A stretch of DNA of 64,000 nt from Trissonchulus latispiculum. Its lineage: Eukaryota > Nematoda > Enoplea > Enoplida > Ironidae. The stretch lies in contig JASAND010000695.1 in the NCBI GenBank assembly GCA_030248195.1, forward strand, positions 1 through 64,000, given 5' to 3'. The position numbers and the translations under genes are program-made. The stretch's first letter is position 1. Each line of letters starts with the position of its first letter. Below the pieces are notes generated by a model. It did no database searches. It was given only the letters and a program-made list of their open reading frames with translations, and had not been told where the DNA came from. Of the stretch, positions 23,597 to 33,528 are shown piece after piece.

Positions 23597-24413
23597 TGTA
23601 GCCCTGGAGCAGCGCCACAAGACTGAACTGCGAATGGCCGTGAGCAACCCATGATTCAATATCGCACAAAGTCAATTTATTTAAAGTTCCACAACCACCG
23701 AACGTATACAGAATACTCAGTAATCAGGCAATACCAGCCTTAAGATCAGTAATCCAACAGCCAAAGACGCGATAACCTGAATCAAATGGGTTATAACCGG
23801 AGCATGCATCTCTGACAAGGTGGTGGTTTCCCACCAAGACAGCCTGCGGTGGGCCAAGGTGCTCTATAGCACAAGCAACCACCGCAGGAAGGCGATTTTT
23901 AGTCCCACAAAAATAAGGGAATTTCCCACCCTTTCAACCCCCAAGAGATGCAGTCTCTAGTTCTAACCCAGACATCAACCGATTCTAACAATCAGAAACA
24001 GTACACTGAATCAAATAGTCATTGCACTGAGCAATGAAGTCCACGTCTTTAAACTTAATGTCAACAACAGTTGCAGAGTTTGGGAGAGGAAAAGGGTGAA
24101 CATGATGCAGACAACTGGAAAAATGACGAATACGTAAGTGTAAGATTTAGACATCACGAAACTTGAACAAACTGCAATAATAGTTTTATTTAATTATTTA
24201 CTAATTTGATCTCTAGTTAATATATATCAACATTAACTGTCCCCCCTTTTTTCCGAGTTTTTTCCATTTGTGTGCCCTGCTTTTTGAGAGTGTGGGGGGG
24301 CTGAGAGGGTTTGAGGGGTAATTGGGGGGGCCCAAAAAAGGGGGCTTTTTCTTCTTGGGGGGCCGGGCACCAAAGTAAACAGGAGAGTAGATTTTCCAGA
24401 GTTTAATAATAGT
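23597..24413 (-). repeat. Element 2 3' LTR
   Basis: It matches 30182-31014 closely up to about 24266. Across 24267-24374 it is degraded into G-rich sequence, then matches again (GTAAACAGGAGAGTAGATTT). Confidence 0.85.
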
Positions 24414-24498
24414 AAAAAAGGGAAGGGGGGGGGGCCCCACTCAAGGTTCGACGCCCCGGCGAACAGGAAAAAAACGAAAAAGACAAACACGTTAGTTG

Positions 24499-25568
24499 CT
24501 AGTGAACATGGGATAGAGTACAGTCGAGCATGCGCCGTGCGCCCAAGCGGCTAAGATGCAAATCATAAACTGAAGGGTCATGAGGTTTAGTTTTGAAAAG
24601 CGATCGGTCGTTGAATTGATCATACAAAGGCAGAAGGGTGACTCGACCACCTGTACTGACTGGATCCTCAGTGAGGGGTTTCAGACCCCGATTCACCTTA
24701 ATAACAGCCTGCTGCATGCGGCTACGCTTATTGGAGCGGAAGCAATGACGGTCATTGAACCGAGGAAGGATTTCGCCAACAAAGAGTTTAGTTTCCGGGG
24801 GAGTAGTTTGGAGGAACGTACGAATGCCCCGGTAAACCCGTAGTAGAACCCGTTGTGGCTTCACAGGTTCAAGAGCACCATCGGGTGCTCGGTGCACGCG
24901 ACTTCGGGGCAGATTATTTGTGCCACCGATTACTACACAGATTTCAATCAGAGGATGGGCAGCCGCTGCCGCTAGCTTACAGAGGAACTGAATTTTTACG
25001 CCAGGGACAAAAATCAACCGAACATCTGGGTGCGGCGGCACCTCACGCCCCTGGGAATCCATAATAACTAAAATACGCGGAAGCTTACGCTGTCCATTGA
25101 GGACAGACCTCACTTTCATCAACAGCTGACCCATGGCATTACGCCCAGGGTAATAGCGACCGCGCCAAGTCAACAAGTCCGATTTCTGAAGCCCGATGCC
25201 CCAGTATCTATCAAACGTGGCCTCACAGAGCAGCTTTGATCCGGTCTGGAGGAGGGCGGCCCTGGCGGATGGATTGTCTGCGCTAAACTTTCGGAAAAGT
25301 AGTCCTTCCAAGACGAACAGGCGCACTTCCACTTACTGAGGGACTGTTTAGCACTTCGGCCAAGCTGCTGGCACTGTACGGGGTTCTCACCCGATTCTAA
25401 AATAGCTTCCTGGGCGTCATCGTCTTCGAACAAACTAACGCGTACATACTGGTACGCCTGCTCGATACTGGAAAAAACAGCGCCGAGGACAGAGAAGACG
25501 ACCGAAAACATATTCGAAAAGAGATCTCGCCGGCCTTGAAAGGCGACCAAGTGGTTTAAGTGCAGCAT
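24499..25568 (-). CDS. NADAR-SGNH hydrolase protein of element 2 (one frameshift)
   Basis: An accessory protein encoded between Env and the 3' LTR. The chosen ATG (25566-25568) directly follows a good splice acceptor. An in-frame upstream ATG at 25673 would add a hydrophobic leader. Residues about 1-150 form a NADAR (YbiA-like) domain with SIEQAYQYV, LGRSAKQSLSKW, DRYWGIGL and GRNAMGQLLMKVR, including the family E, Q, W and N positions. A 1-base indel near 25320-25332 splits it between two frames. Residues about 160-355 resemble an SGNH/GDSL hydrolase: serine in VIMDSQGREV, asparagine in VVIGGTNNL, and D-x-x-H in YDLHLSRLGARRM. NADAR proteins are known to remove ADP-ribose from guanine; SGNH enzymes are esterases/lipases. 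The role in the element is inference. Confidence 0.8.
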
Positions 25569-25600
25569 CTGAAAACAAAAAATAAGAAAAGCATAAGCAA
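25569..25600 (-). promoter_or_regulatory. Candidate splice acceptor before NADAR ORF
   Basis: The minus strand reads a pyrimidine-rich TTTTCTTATTTTTTGTTTTC then AG, and the next bases are ATG. This would suit a spliced subgenomic mRNA, as used for env in related retroelements. No donor was assigned. Confidence 0.55.
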
Positions 25601-26117
25601 AGTTTAGCAAAGAAAATGAAATAAAATAGCCGAAGCAAGCAAGTAAAAGCTTTAATATGCAGCGAATCAGCAAAAATATAAAAACGCGTTAAATAACCCT
25701 TACCTAAGAGCCTAGTCCTAACCTATTCCTATACTTAACGTAACAAATTAATTTAAACAAGTCAACCATTTCCTTTTATTGTCAGTCAATACAAATAATC
25801 AGAACTTCACAGACAGAGCAGATGAACACCAAGACGTTAAGCAGCAGTATCTACAGTAGTAATACACAAATGACAGAGTATATACAACGAAACCAGTCAC
25901 AGTAGTGGACAAAGTTTTAATTTAAGATAGTGGACGTTAACGATTCCGCACCAACGAGCCCAAAGACCATCAAGCATTGCAGAATCAGTTAATTCCAAAG
26001 ATGTGTCAACTGAAGTTAAAGTTTGAAACTACTGTGACTGATTAGCATGTTACAACTAACTACCGTAACCACAACCTATATACACAACACTACTATATAC
26101 ATCGGCAACATTAGGGA

Positions 26118-26510
26118 TCAGTACTCGGTGGAAGCTTCGTCGCCTGAGGACAGGCTGGAGGTAGGCCGATCTTCAGGTAGGCGTGGTATAGAGGTGGCAG
26201 GGGCCGGGATAATCTTGTTCTTGTGGACAACAAATGGATCCCCATCAGGATTGTCAATCGATATCAATGTCACATTGGGCTCTTTGACTTCCGTAACTCG
26301 GTATACTCCAACCCACTTGCTGTGAAGCTTATGACCAGGACCAGGTGGACGTCGGAGCACCGAAGGGTCTGCGGGATTGGCAATAAGGGTACACACAATG
26401 AAAAACATAGACAGGAGAGGGAAATAGTGTCGGGGAGAGGAATCTGGTCCCTGGGACCGAGAACGTCGATTCCGCATTCTTATGGGTGTGACTGGCACCA
26501 TCTCCACCAT
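26118..26510 (-). CDS. ORF with hydrophobic segment and integrase GPY/F-like tail
   Basis: 130 residues. The first 50 are basic followed by a hydrophobic stretch (HYFPLLSMFFIVCTLIA). From about residue 55 it reads RRPPGPGHKLHSKWVGVYRV, then TEVKEPNVTLISIDN and DPFVVHKNKI. This strongly resembles the GPY/F module at the C-terminus of Ty3/gypsy integrases. The catalytic integrase core is absent and the module sits after Env instead of before it. It may be a Pol deletion scar, or a small membrane protein built from that scar. Confidence 0.65.
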   Translation of the reverse strand: MVEMVPVTPIRMRNRRSRSQGPDSSPRHYFPLLSMFFIVCTLIANPADPSVLRRPPGPGHKLHSKWVGVYRVTEVKEPNVTLISIDNPDGDPFVVHKNKIIPAPATSIPRLPEDRPTSSLSSGDEASTEY

Positions 26511-26528
26511 CTCACTGGTTTCTTCGGA

Positions 26529-28195
26529 TTACGGTGGGCGGACAACAGTGGCAGCGGACTGGGACCGTTTGCGACGAAAGTGGAAACTGGGCAATGGGCC
26601 CAGTGACCTTTTCCGACAACACCAACAGATCAAAATGACAATGAAGATGCAAACAACCACTGTAACCAGGAAGTAGAGAAAACCCAAATGGACTCTTCCA
26701 GGGAGTCCCATGGCGAGGAAGTCCCATTCTCGGTGCATTACCATTTCCGTATAGTCTTCGGCAGATTTCATGGCTGTCGAAGCAGCTTCCAATGCCGTCC
26801 AATCAACTGGAGGTATGCCACCAAATTGTGTGAGATTCAATGGCTGAGATAAGCCCAGCATCCCATTGACCATCTGAGTGTCACGTAAGGTATTAGTGGC
26901 AATCCGAGTTCCTATAGTTACAAGGGAGTAACTACGATGCTCAATCCAGAGCACGCCATGTGATGGAACAGCTATCTTTTGCCCCGTAGAGTGGTGAGAA
27001 GAGGCCAACTCATTAGATAACAGGACTGACGACTCGTTTGTGCGGTACATCAAGCCGCTAGTGGTTACACGTAGACCGGTTTCATTGACAGCAGCTTTTA
27101 GTTGCAGTTTTGAGCATGCAGCTCTGCCGTCTTGGGATCGTTTGAGTGCAGGTTAGCTAGGCACGCACTGGTCTGAGCATCTAGGGCGATGACACCTTCT
27201 GGTGGGCATAGGCTTAGAGCCGGTCGCTGCTTGCACGACGACTGGACGATGCTGTTATACTGAGGGGCTAGTCCCGGAGTGGGCTTATTAGGAGGAATCA
27301 CAAGGTCAGGTAGGGAAATGCGGTATGTTGTTTGTTTGTCGGGAGTAAGCCACCCAACTTTATGTACCTGGTACATAGGGTGCATGTTCGCCAGAGTGAC
27401 AACCGGAACTTCCAGAAGAAAGGCGTAAGTGAGAGTTTCCAAATCCACACGCACAGGATATACATTCGCGAGCTGATACACCAGTGACGGCTCCCGGGCT
27501 AACAGAGATCCGGTAAAGTCAGACACGTGGGATAGCAGTTCTCGTGCCTTGGCAACAGTCATCAAATCAGGAGTTAGTTCGCCAGTGGTTGCTGAATGAA
27601 CGACAGCATTTACTAAATTCGTTAGCGCCGTTCTGAGGATATGAACCGTCAGGGTACCTTCGATGTCAGACACTGATACCTCAGTTGCACAATCCAACCG
27701 TTCCAGAGCATCATGAAGTTCACCAACGGATTGGTGCACGAATGTATACAGCTGAGGACATACGGTAGCGTCAGCTTCGGAACGGCACAGCGACTGTTGT
27801 CGAGCACAAATAGTCTTGATCAGTTCAGTGTAATAGGAGGAGTCCAACAGACCTGAGTAGGCAGCAGCGGTGCTTTGTATTGCCGACCGTAGCTTCTGGT
27901 ACACGGGATGTAGATGACAACGTTGATTGGTCCGATAGTCTCCATCCATCCTTCGTCGCGTTCCCAACAGGTTGCTGATATTAGTGTGCACAATGACCGG
28001 AAAATACCTGACGCTGTCTGGCACCAGCACCAAGCCCGCAGGCTCCAAGACAATGCCAACGCCAGTGTGTACCACTGTACCGATTCGGCGTAGTTCACCA
28101 GCAAGAAAATCTGGAGTTGGACCAGACGTGTCCGCTGCAAGAGCTGTCGGCAGACCGCAGAGGCTACAGAACAACAAAACGGCGAGCGTAAACAT
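26529..28195 (-). pseudogene. Element 2 Env-like glycoprotein, frameshifted
   Basis: It continues the Gag frame. A signal-peptide-like segment at about 28195-28134 (FTLAVLLFCSLCGLP) is followed by an ectodomain with GVGIVLEPAGLVLVPDSVRY, several cysteines and VHKVGWLTPD. The frame stops at 27098. The sequence continues in another frame (27053-26529), ending in a transmembrane helix (about 26693-26616) and a basic cytoplasmic tail. So there is one indel near 27100. The E-P-x-G-x-x-x motif and overall plan recall Env-like proteins of invertebrate LTR elements. Assignment rests on architecture, not strong identity. Confidence 0.7.
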
Positions 28196-29686
28196 ACGCC
28201 AGCTGGGTGAACCTGGAGGCGCGCGCCTCTGCGGTTCGATTTTCGAAGTCGCTGTACTACCAGCTTTGCTTGATTCGTAGGTTTGACAGGAAGCATCAAC
28301 CAGCTGAGGAGCAGCAGCGTTGTTGACCAAATCGCACTGGATAGCGACTGTAGCCCGCAAGTCATCCCGTTCCTGCAAGCGTCGTACCTGTTCCCGCAGC
28401 GACTCCACTTCTTCAGCGCTGTTGGTATACTCCCGACGCGACGGACCGGCGAATGCAACGGGAGCAGTCGGCTGCTCTGCTTCACGGTAGTACGAGGAAT
28501 GAGGTTCATCTTCATCAGAAGCCGCTGACTCGTAGGCATAAAATGGATACTGCTGATCAAATGCGCCTGGCGTCGGCCGGGGACCGGAGTAGGCGTGAGT
28601 ACCACGAGACAGCTGACGCGCAGGCCCTGGACCTTGTCGTCTGTCTGCGTTGGTAAACCTGGGACCACGTGGAGGATCTGGCCCACGACGACTGCGGCGA
28701 GGACAGTTGCTACGGATATGGCCCAATTCACCACATTCGTAGCAGCGGGGACCGCCATCGGTTCGTCCCGAGGGCGTCTGAACCTGAGCGCGAGGAGTCG
28801 TACTCTGCTGCGCTTGTTGGGACTGGAATAACTGAACTAACCTGCTTTCCAAATTCCTTAGATCGTCTTGCGTGACAGCGGCAGCGGCGTTCACAGGAGC
28901 AGGTTGCGGTGATGGCACTGCAGCATGGACGTGATGTGCCTGGCGGGGCAGCCTGTCGTCGTGACGACGGTGTTGGGCATCCGAATACCTAGGATTTCGG
29001 TCCCGAGACCGGTTTCGGTACCGCCTGTGAGTACTGCCATAGCCATATGCACTGGCGTGCCCACGGCTGCCTGTGCTCCGATCAAGTCAAGGGGCTGTGT
29101 TATACAGAAAGTGATCTCTAGCTTCCTGTGATAGAGCACGGGAGACAGCTTCATCAAAAGTGGGAGGTTCTTGAGGAGAAGTGACAAACTGAAACAGCCT
29201 AGATAACAGACCTCTAACAAAATGCTTACGTTTCAGCGTGTCTTGAGCTGCAGCGTCCAGGCCATGAAAAGCTTCTCCCACGAGCCGCTGTACATCAAAA
29301 GCAGAGTCACTTACCGGTTCGGCTTCACCTTGCTTTCTGTTCATCAGGAGATCAGCAGCCAAATCGGCAGTAAACCTAGTAGAAAACTGGGCTCGAAGAG
29401 CCTGCAACAACTGAGAATAGTCAGCGCGCACAGCCTGACTCAAACCATTGTACACAATTTCAGCAGCATTTTTCAAGTATGAAGGCAGAATGTCTGCCTT
29501 TCTGGTTGAAGACGTTATCGCATTTGCAGCGACATATCGCTCAAATGACCGCAGCCACTTTTCAAAGTTTTCACCGGGCCTGCCATGAAATGCGCCCGGG
29601 GGCATGCCGATTCCCGTTACTGTACCGACAACACTTGCTGTCGGATCTGCTTGAGTACTTGATGAAACACTCTGTGGCTGAGCCAT
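28196..29686 (-). CDS. Element 2 Gag with zinc knuckle, interrupted by in-frame TGA
   Basis: Starts MAQPQSVSSSTQADPT at 29686. The capsid-like part (about residues 30-190) includes FHGRPGENFEKWLRSFERYV, LPSYLKNAAEIVY and ALRAQFSTRF, typical of Retrotrans_gag. A TGA occurs at 29087-29089. The same frame stays open afterwards, an Arg/His/Tyr-rich stretch leading to a CCHC knuckle CYECGELGHIRSNC at 28744-28703. A coiled-coil-like SAEEVESLREQVRRLQERDD precedes the Env signal peptide with no stop. The TGA may be a nonsense mutation or a read-through site. Confidence 0.82.
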
Positions 29687-29689
29687 GTT

Positions 29690-30160
29690 TTAAGCCAAGA
29701 TTAGCTAGGTTCTAGTTAACGGAATTCGTTACCTAAGTGATTAACTGTAGTTTGACGACCTAAATTCTAAACGACAGTGTAAGCCCAAAACCAATGTGAG
29801 AAGTACGACTGCAGTCAAGCCCCAATTAGTTAAGTTGCAAAGTCTAGGTGCCCAAAACCACAAGAACAAGCACAGAAGAAAAACAGAGTTAAGGCTGACC
29901 AGGCCAGACAAATTTTCAGATTTTCAGATTTAAATGCACCCCTTGACTCACAACAGCAAACTACTCAATAGACTGGACAGTGTAAAACAAAGATGACAAA
30001 CGACAATACCGTTACAATTAGTTCAAGTCCAAAGTCCACAGGAGGAGATCAGGTGAGACTGGGAATTGACTGGCAAAGACTGGATGGACAAAGGCGCGTA
30101 GCCAGGAAAGGAGCAGCAAAACAGCAAAGAAGAAAACGGAAAGTCACAACGTCAGATCGA
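29690..30160 (-). other. Element 2 leader region
   Basis: About 470 bases between the primer site and the Gag ATG, expected to hold packaging signals and a possible splice donor. No ORF is supported. Confidence 0.5.
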
Positions 30161-30177
30161 CCCTACTCGCAGCGCCA
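30161..30177 (-). other. Element 2 primer binding site
   Basis: Minus strand TGGCGCTGCGAGTAGGG begins four bases after the 5' LTR end (GCTACA). It would pair with a tRNA ending in GCGCCA; the tRNA was not identified. Confidence 0.65.
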
Positions 30178-30181
30178 CGTT

Positions 30182-31014
30182 TGTAGCGCTGGAGCAGCGC
30201 CACAGGACTGAACTGCGAATGGCCGTGAGCAACCCATGATTCAATATCGCACAAAGTCAATTTATTTAAAGTTCCACAACCACCGAACGTATACAGAATA
30301 CTCAGTAATCAGGCAATACCAGCCTTAAGATCAGTAATCCAACAGCCAAAGACGCGATAACCTGAATCAAATGGGTTAAAACCGGAGCATGCATCTCTGA
30401 CAAGGTGGTGGTTTCCCACCAAGACAGCCTGCGGTGGGCCAAGGTGCTCTATAGCACAAGCAACCACCGCAGGAAGGCGATTTTTAGTCCCACAAAAATA
30501 AGGGAATTTCCCACCCTTTCAACCCCCAAGAGATGCAGTCTCTAGTTCTAACCCAGACATCAACCGATTCTAACAATCAGAAACAGTACACTGAATCAAA
30601 TAGTCATTGCACTGAGCAATGAAGTCCACGTCTTTAAACTTAATGTCAACAACAGTTGCAGAGTTTGGGAGAGGAAAAGGGTGAACATGATGCAGACAAC
30701 TGGAAAAATGACGAATACGTAAGTGTAAGATTTAGACATCACGAAACTTGAACAAACTGCAATAATAGTTTTATTTAATTATTTACTAATTTGATCTCTA
30801 GTTAATATATATCAACATTAACTGTCCCCCCTTTTTCCGAGTTTTTTCCATATATGTGCACTGCATTCTCACAAATTGTGTGCGCATAGAATGTCTGAAC
30901 GGAAAATTGGTGTGTCCCAAAAAGGTGGCCTATTCATTCTACTCAGTGGACTGGTCAGCCTAATTCAAATGAAACGTAAACAGGAGAGTAGATTTTCCAG
31001 AGTTTAATAATAGT
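30182..31014 (-). repeat. Element 2 5' LTR
   Basis: A relatively clean LTR copy. It contains an AATAAA on the minus strand near 30256-30265, a plausible polyadenylation signal that is also present in the 3' LTR. Confidence 0.88.
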
Positions 31015-31446
31015 CAACAAAAGTGGAAGAAAAAGGGGGGAATTTGGGTGCATTTACAGAAATAGAAAAGGCCTTATATTACAAAGGGTTAAAGTTAACC
31101 CCATGGTTTCATGAAAAGAGTTAATTTTAACCCTGATTAACCTGCGAGTTTTGCCTGGGGCTAAATTTCAATAGAAAATGCTCAGAAAGAGTTAAACAGA
31201 GTCAATTTTAACCCTTTCGTGAAAAGGGTGGAGCTAAATTTAACTTCACAGGTTTTTAACTCTGCACGCGATTCTTGAAAAGGGCAGAGTTAAAGCGAGT
31301 TAATTTTAACTCTTTTCATGAATCCATGCGGAGTTAAAATTTTTAACTCTCTAACTAGCAGGATTAAAATTATCTCTTTTAACTCTTTCTTGAAAAGGAT
31401 CGAGTTAATTTTAACTCTACTCTATTCTTTCTTGAAAAGGCCCTTG
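31015..31446. mobile_element. Right part of the MITE split by element 2
   Basis: Repeated GAGTTAATTTTAACTC palindromes and the terminal CTTTCTTGAAAAGGCCCTTGG, inverted relative to 23408-23440. No coding potential. Confidence 0.65.
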
Positions 31447-31659
31447 GATGGCTGAAAACCAACAAAGCTTGCTCGACAGTTTGGGACAACAAACGTGGCA
31501 GCAGAAAGGGATTGAAAAGTCCGTATGTTTAAAGTGCATATGTATTTCCGACATTAAAATTTAAATTTAAAATCAGAATTCAGAACAGGTTAAAAGATTA
31601 AAAATGTTAGGATCGCTGATCAATTTTCCCCTTAAAATTGTGAGCTTTGATAAAATCAA

Positions 31660-32045
31660 GAGTATATACCTACATAATAACTAAGAGTGTGACAATCGCC
31701 ACACTCTTAGTTATAAGGCTGGGGACATCATATGCTCGATAACGGCTGACCCCTTATGCAAATTGGACCCCAGTGACCCCTCCCACAAACGAGTACCTAG
31801 TACACATTTGTGTACCATCACTCGCTTAGTCGCTTGTATCTTTATGTATTGAAGCCAAAAACGTTCTATCGGCAGCTGGCCACTTTCGAGCTTCAACACA
31901 TCCAGATACACTAGGTATTTATTTGCGGGAGGGGCCACTGGGGTCAAATTTGTGTGGGGGGTCAGCCGTTATCGTGCATATGATGTCCCCAGCCTAATAA
32001 CTAAGAGTGTGGCGCTTGTCAAACTCTTAGTTACTATGTACTCTT
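31660..32045. mobile_element. Palindromic MITE
   Basis: Arms TAACTAAGAGTGTGACAATC and its inverted partner near 32000-32030. Subterminal AACGGCTGACCCC and GGGGTCAGCCGTTATC. A complete copy with both ends (AGAGTATATACC and ATGTACTCTTG). Confidence 0.85.
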
Positions 32046-32225
32046 GATAAAATTTAATTGGAGAACAGAAATAGACACAGAGGCCATGCCTTGCCTGCCA
32101 TGCCTAGTTCTGACCCAATCAAATTGTCAAAAGGAAAATCATAGTAACTAATAACTTAGCGTCTCTCGGCATGCTGTATAGCTTCCCAAAACTCCTTCTA
32201 TGCCAGCAGCCGCTATGAGGCTAAC

Positions 32226-32358
32226 ACTGGACTGCACCAACAAAGTTTAAGAATAGCTGCGGAATAGCAGAAGGCTACGTCCAATTGTTAAACAGGAAAT
32301 CAATAGTTAACTTCTGCTATTCTGCTACTATCTTTAAACTTCATTGGTGCAGTCCAGG
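32226..32358. repeat. Small 133-bp palindromic element
   Basis: It starts CTGGACTGCACCAA and ends TTGGTGCAGTCCAG. Inner arms AGTTTAAGAATAG and CTATCTTTAAACT also pair. Non-coding hairpin. Confidence 0.7.
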
Positions 32359-32829
32359 GTAAGATTGTGTTGCATTCTCCACCAATCTTATCTTACGAAA
32401 ATCAGCTAGAAACAAAATTGAACAGCTAGAAACAAAATTTTATCTACGTAAGCTATACAACATGTCGTTTAATCGAACTAAAACGGGCAGGTCGACCCCA
32501 CAAGCAATTATACATCGCACATCGATGCAATTATGTTACTCAATTGTTGACGTGCACTCCTTTTTATAAAAATCTTTTAAATACAATAAAAGCGAAACTT
32601 ATCTCTGTTATAACCGACCACTCATCACCACGTAGTAGAGCAGATCTGACTTTGTGGTGTCGTTTTGAGAAAAAACTTCATGTTCACAACTTTCTCTGCT
32701 TCACAACTTTCAATTAACACGTTAGCTCGCTTGGATTTAGAACTCCTATTGGTATGCTAATAGGAAATATTTTAGACATGGAAGGGACTACTTAAATTAG
32801 TGTATCGAAAACCGAAGTGAACTAAACCT

Positions 32830-33528
32830 CTGGGCCCCGTTGCATAAAAGTCAGGAGTATTACTCCTGACTTGTCATTAGTAAAAAGTCAGTAGTGTCAT
32901 TAGTCGTGAAATTTGCGTTGCATAAAAAACTAATGATACTATTACTCCTTACTTGTAATTATTCACGGTTTTCTTACAATTTACTAATGACATTTCAGGA
33001 GTATTTTTCACTAGCTATAAGGCAGAAACTGAGGAGTTAAAATTTTCAAGTAAATATCATCATTTATTTGGAATAGTTTTAATTCATTTCGACTGTGAAT
33101 ATTTGTGTGAATGCGTAGCTAGCTGTATGTAAACTATAAACAAATTTCGATGATTACCAAAAACCGTAAACTAGAAAAACAATAGAAAATATGGAGAAAT
33201 TAGGGCACACAAAGTAATGAAATAACGTTGTGATGAGAAAATCCAAAAATACATCTTAAAACTCAAAGAAACTTATTATTTCCAACATTCACGGAAAAAA
33301 TTGACCCGTAGAAATGACTGCTATATTCAGCAGCAAAATAGTCAGACTAATAACTTTTATGCAACACTGCTGTTTTTCATTAGTAAAATTCAGGGGTGAA
33401 TTTACTGCTGACACTGATAACTTTTCAGGCTAATAACACCTGACTTTTATGCAACGGTTACTTGTGACATTTCATTAGTAATTACTCCTGACTCAGGAGT
33501 AATAGTGTTTTATGCAACGGGGCCCTGA
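32830..33528. mobile_element. Inverted-repeat element with GGGCCCCGTTGCATAAAA ends
   Basis: Left end GGGCCCCGTTGCATAAAA, right end TTTTATGCAACGGGGCCC. Repeated ACTCCTGACT and CATTAGTAA phrases lie inside in both orientations. About 700 bp, no transposase. Confidence 0.85.

Larger units (their letters stand above)
23597..31014 (-). mobile_element. Element 2: LTR retroelement with Gag-Env frame and NADAR-SGNH gene, no Pol
   Basis: Direct repeats at 23597-24413 and 30182-31014 both begin TGTAGC. Most of their length is nearly identical, with only a few differences. Coding is on the minus strand. Element order: primer site, Gag with CCHC knuckle, Env-like glycoprotein, an ORF with an integrase-tail-like segment, and a NADAR-SGNH ORF next to the 3' LTR. 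No protease, reverse transcriptase, RNase H or catalytic integrase core was found. The LTR outer ends are uncertain by about 30 bp because the left copy is disturbed by G runs, and no clean target duplication was found. An Env-like gene recalls errantivirus-type Ty3/gypsy elements, but the class is not proven. Confidence 0.88.
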
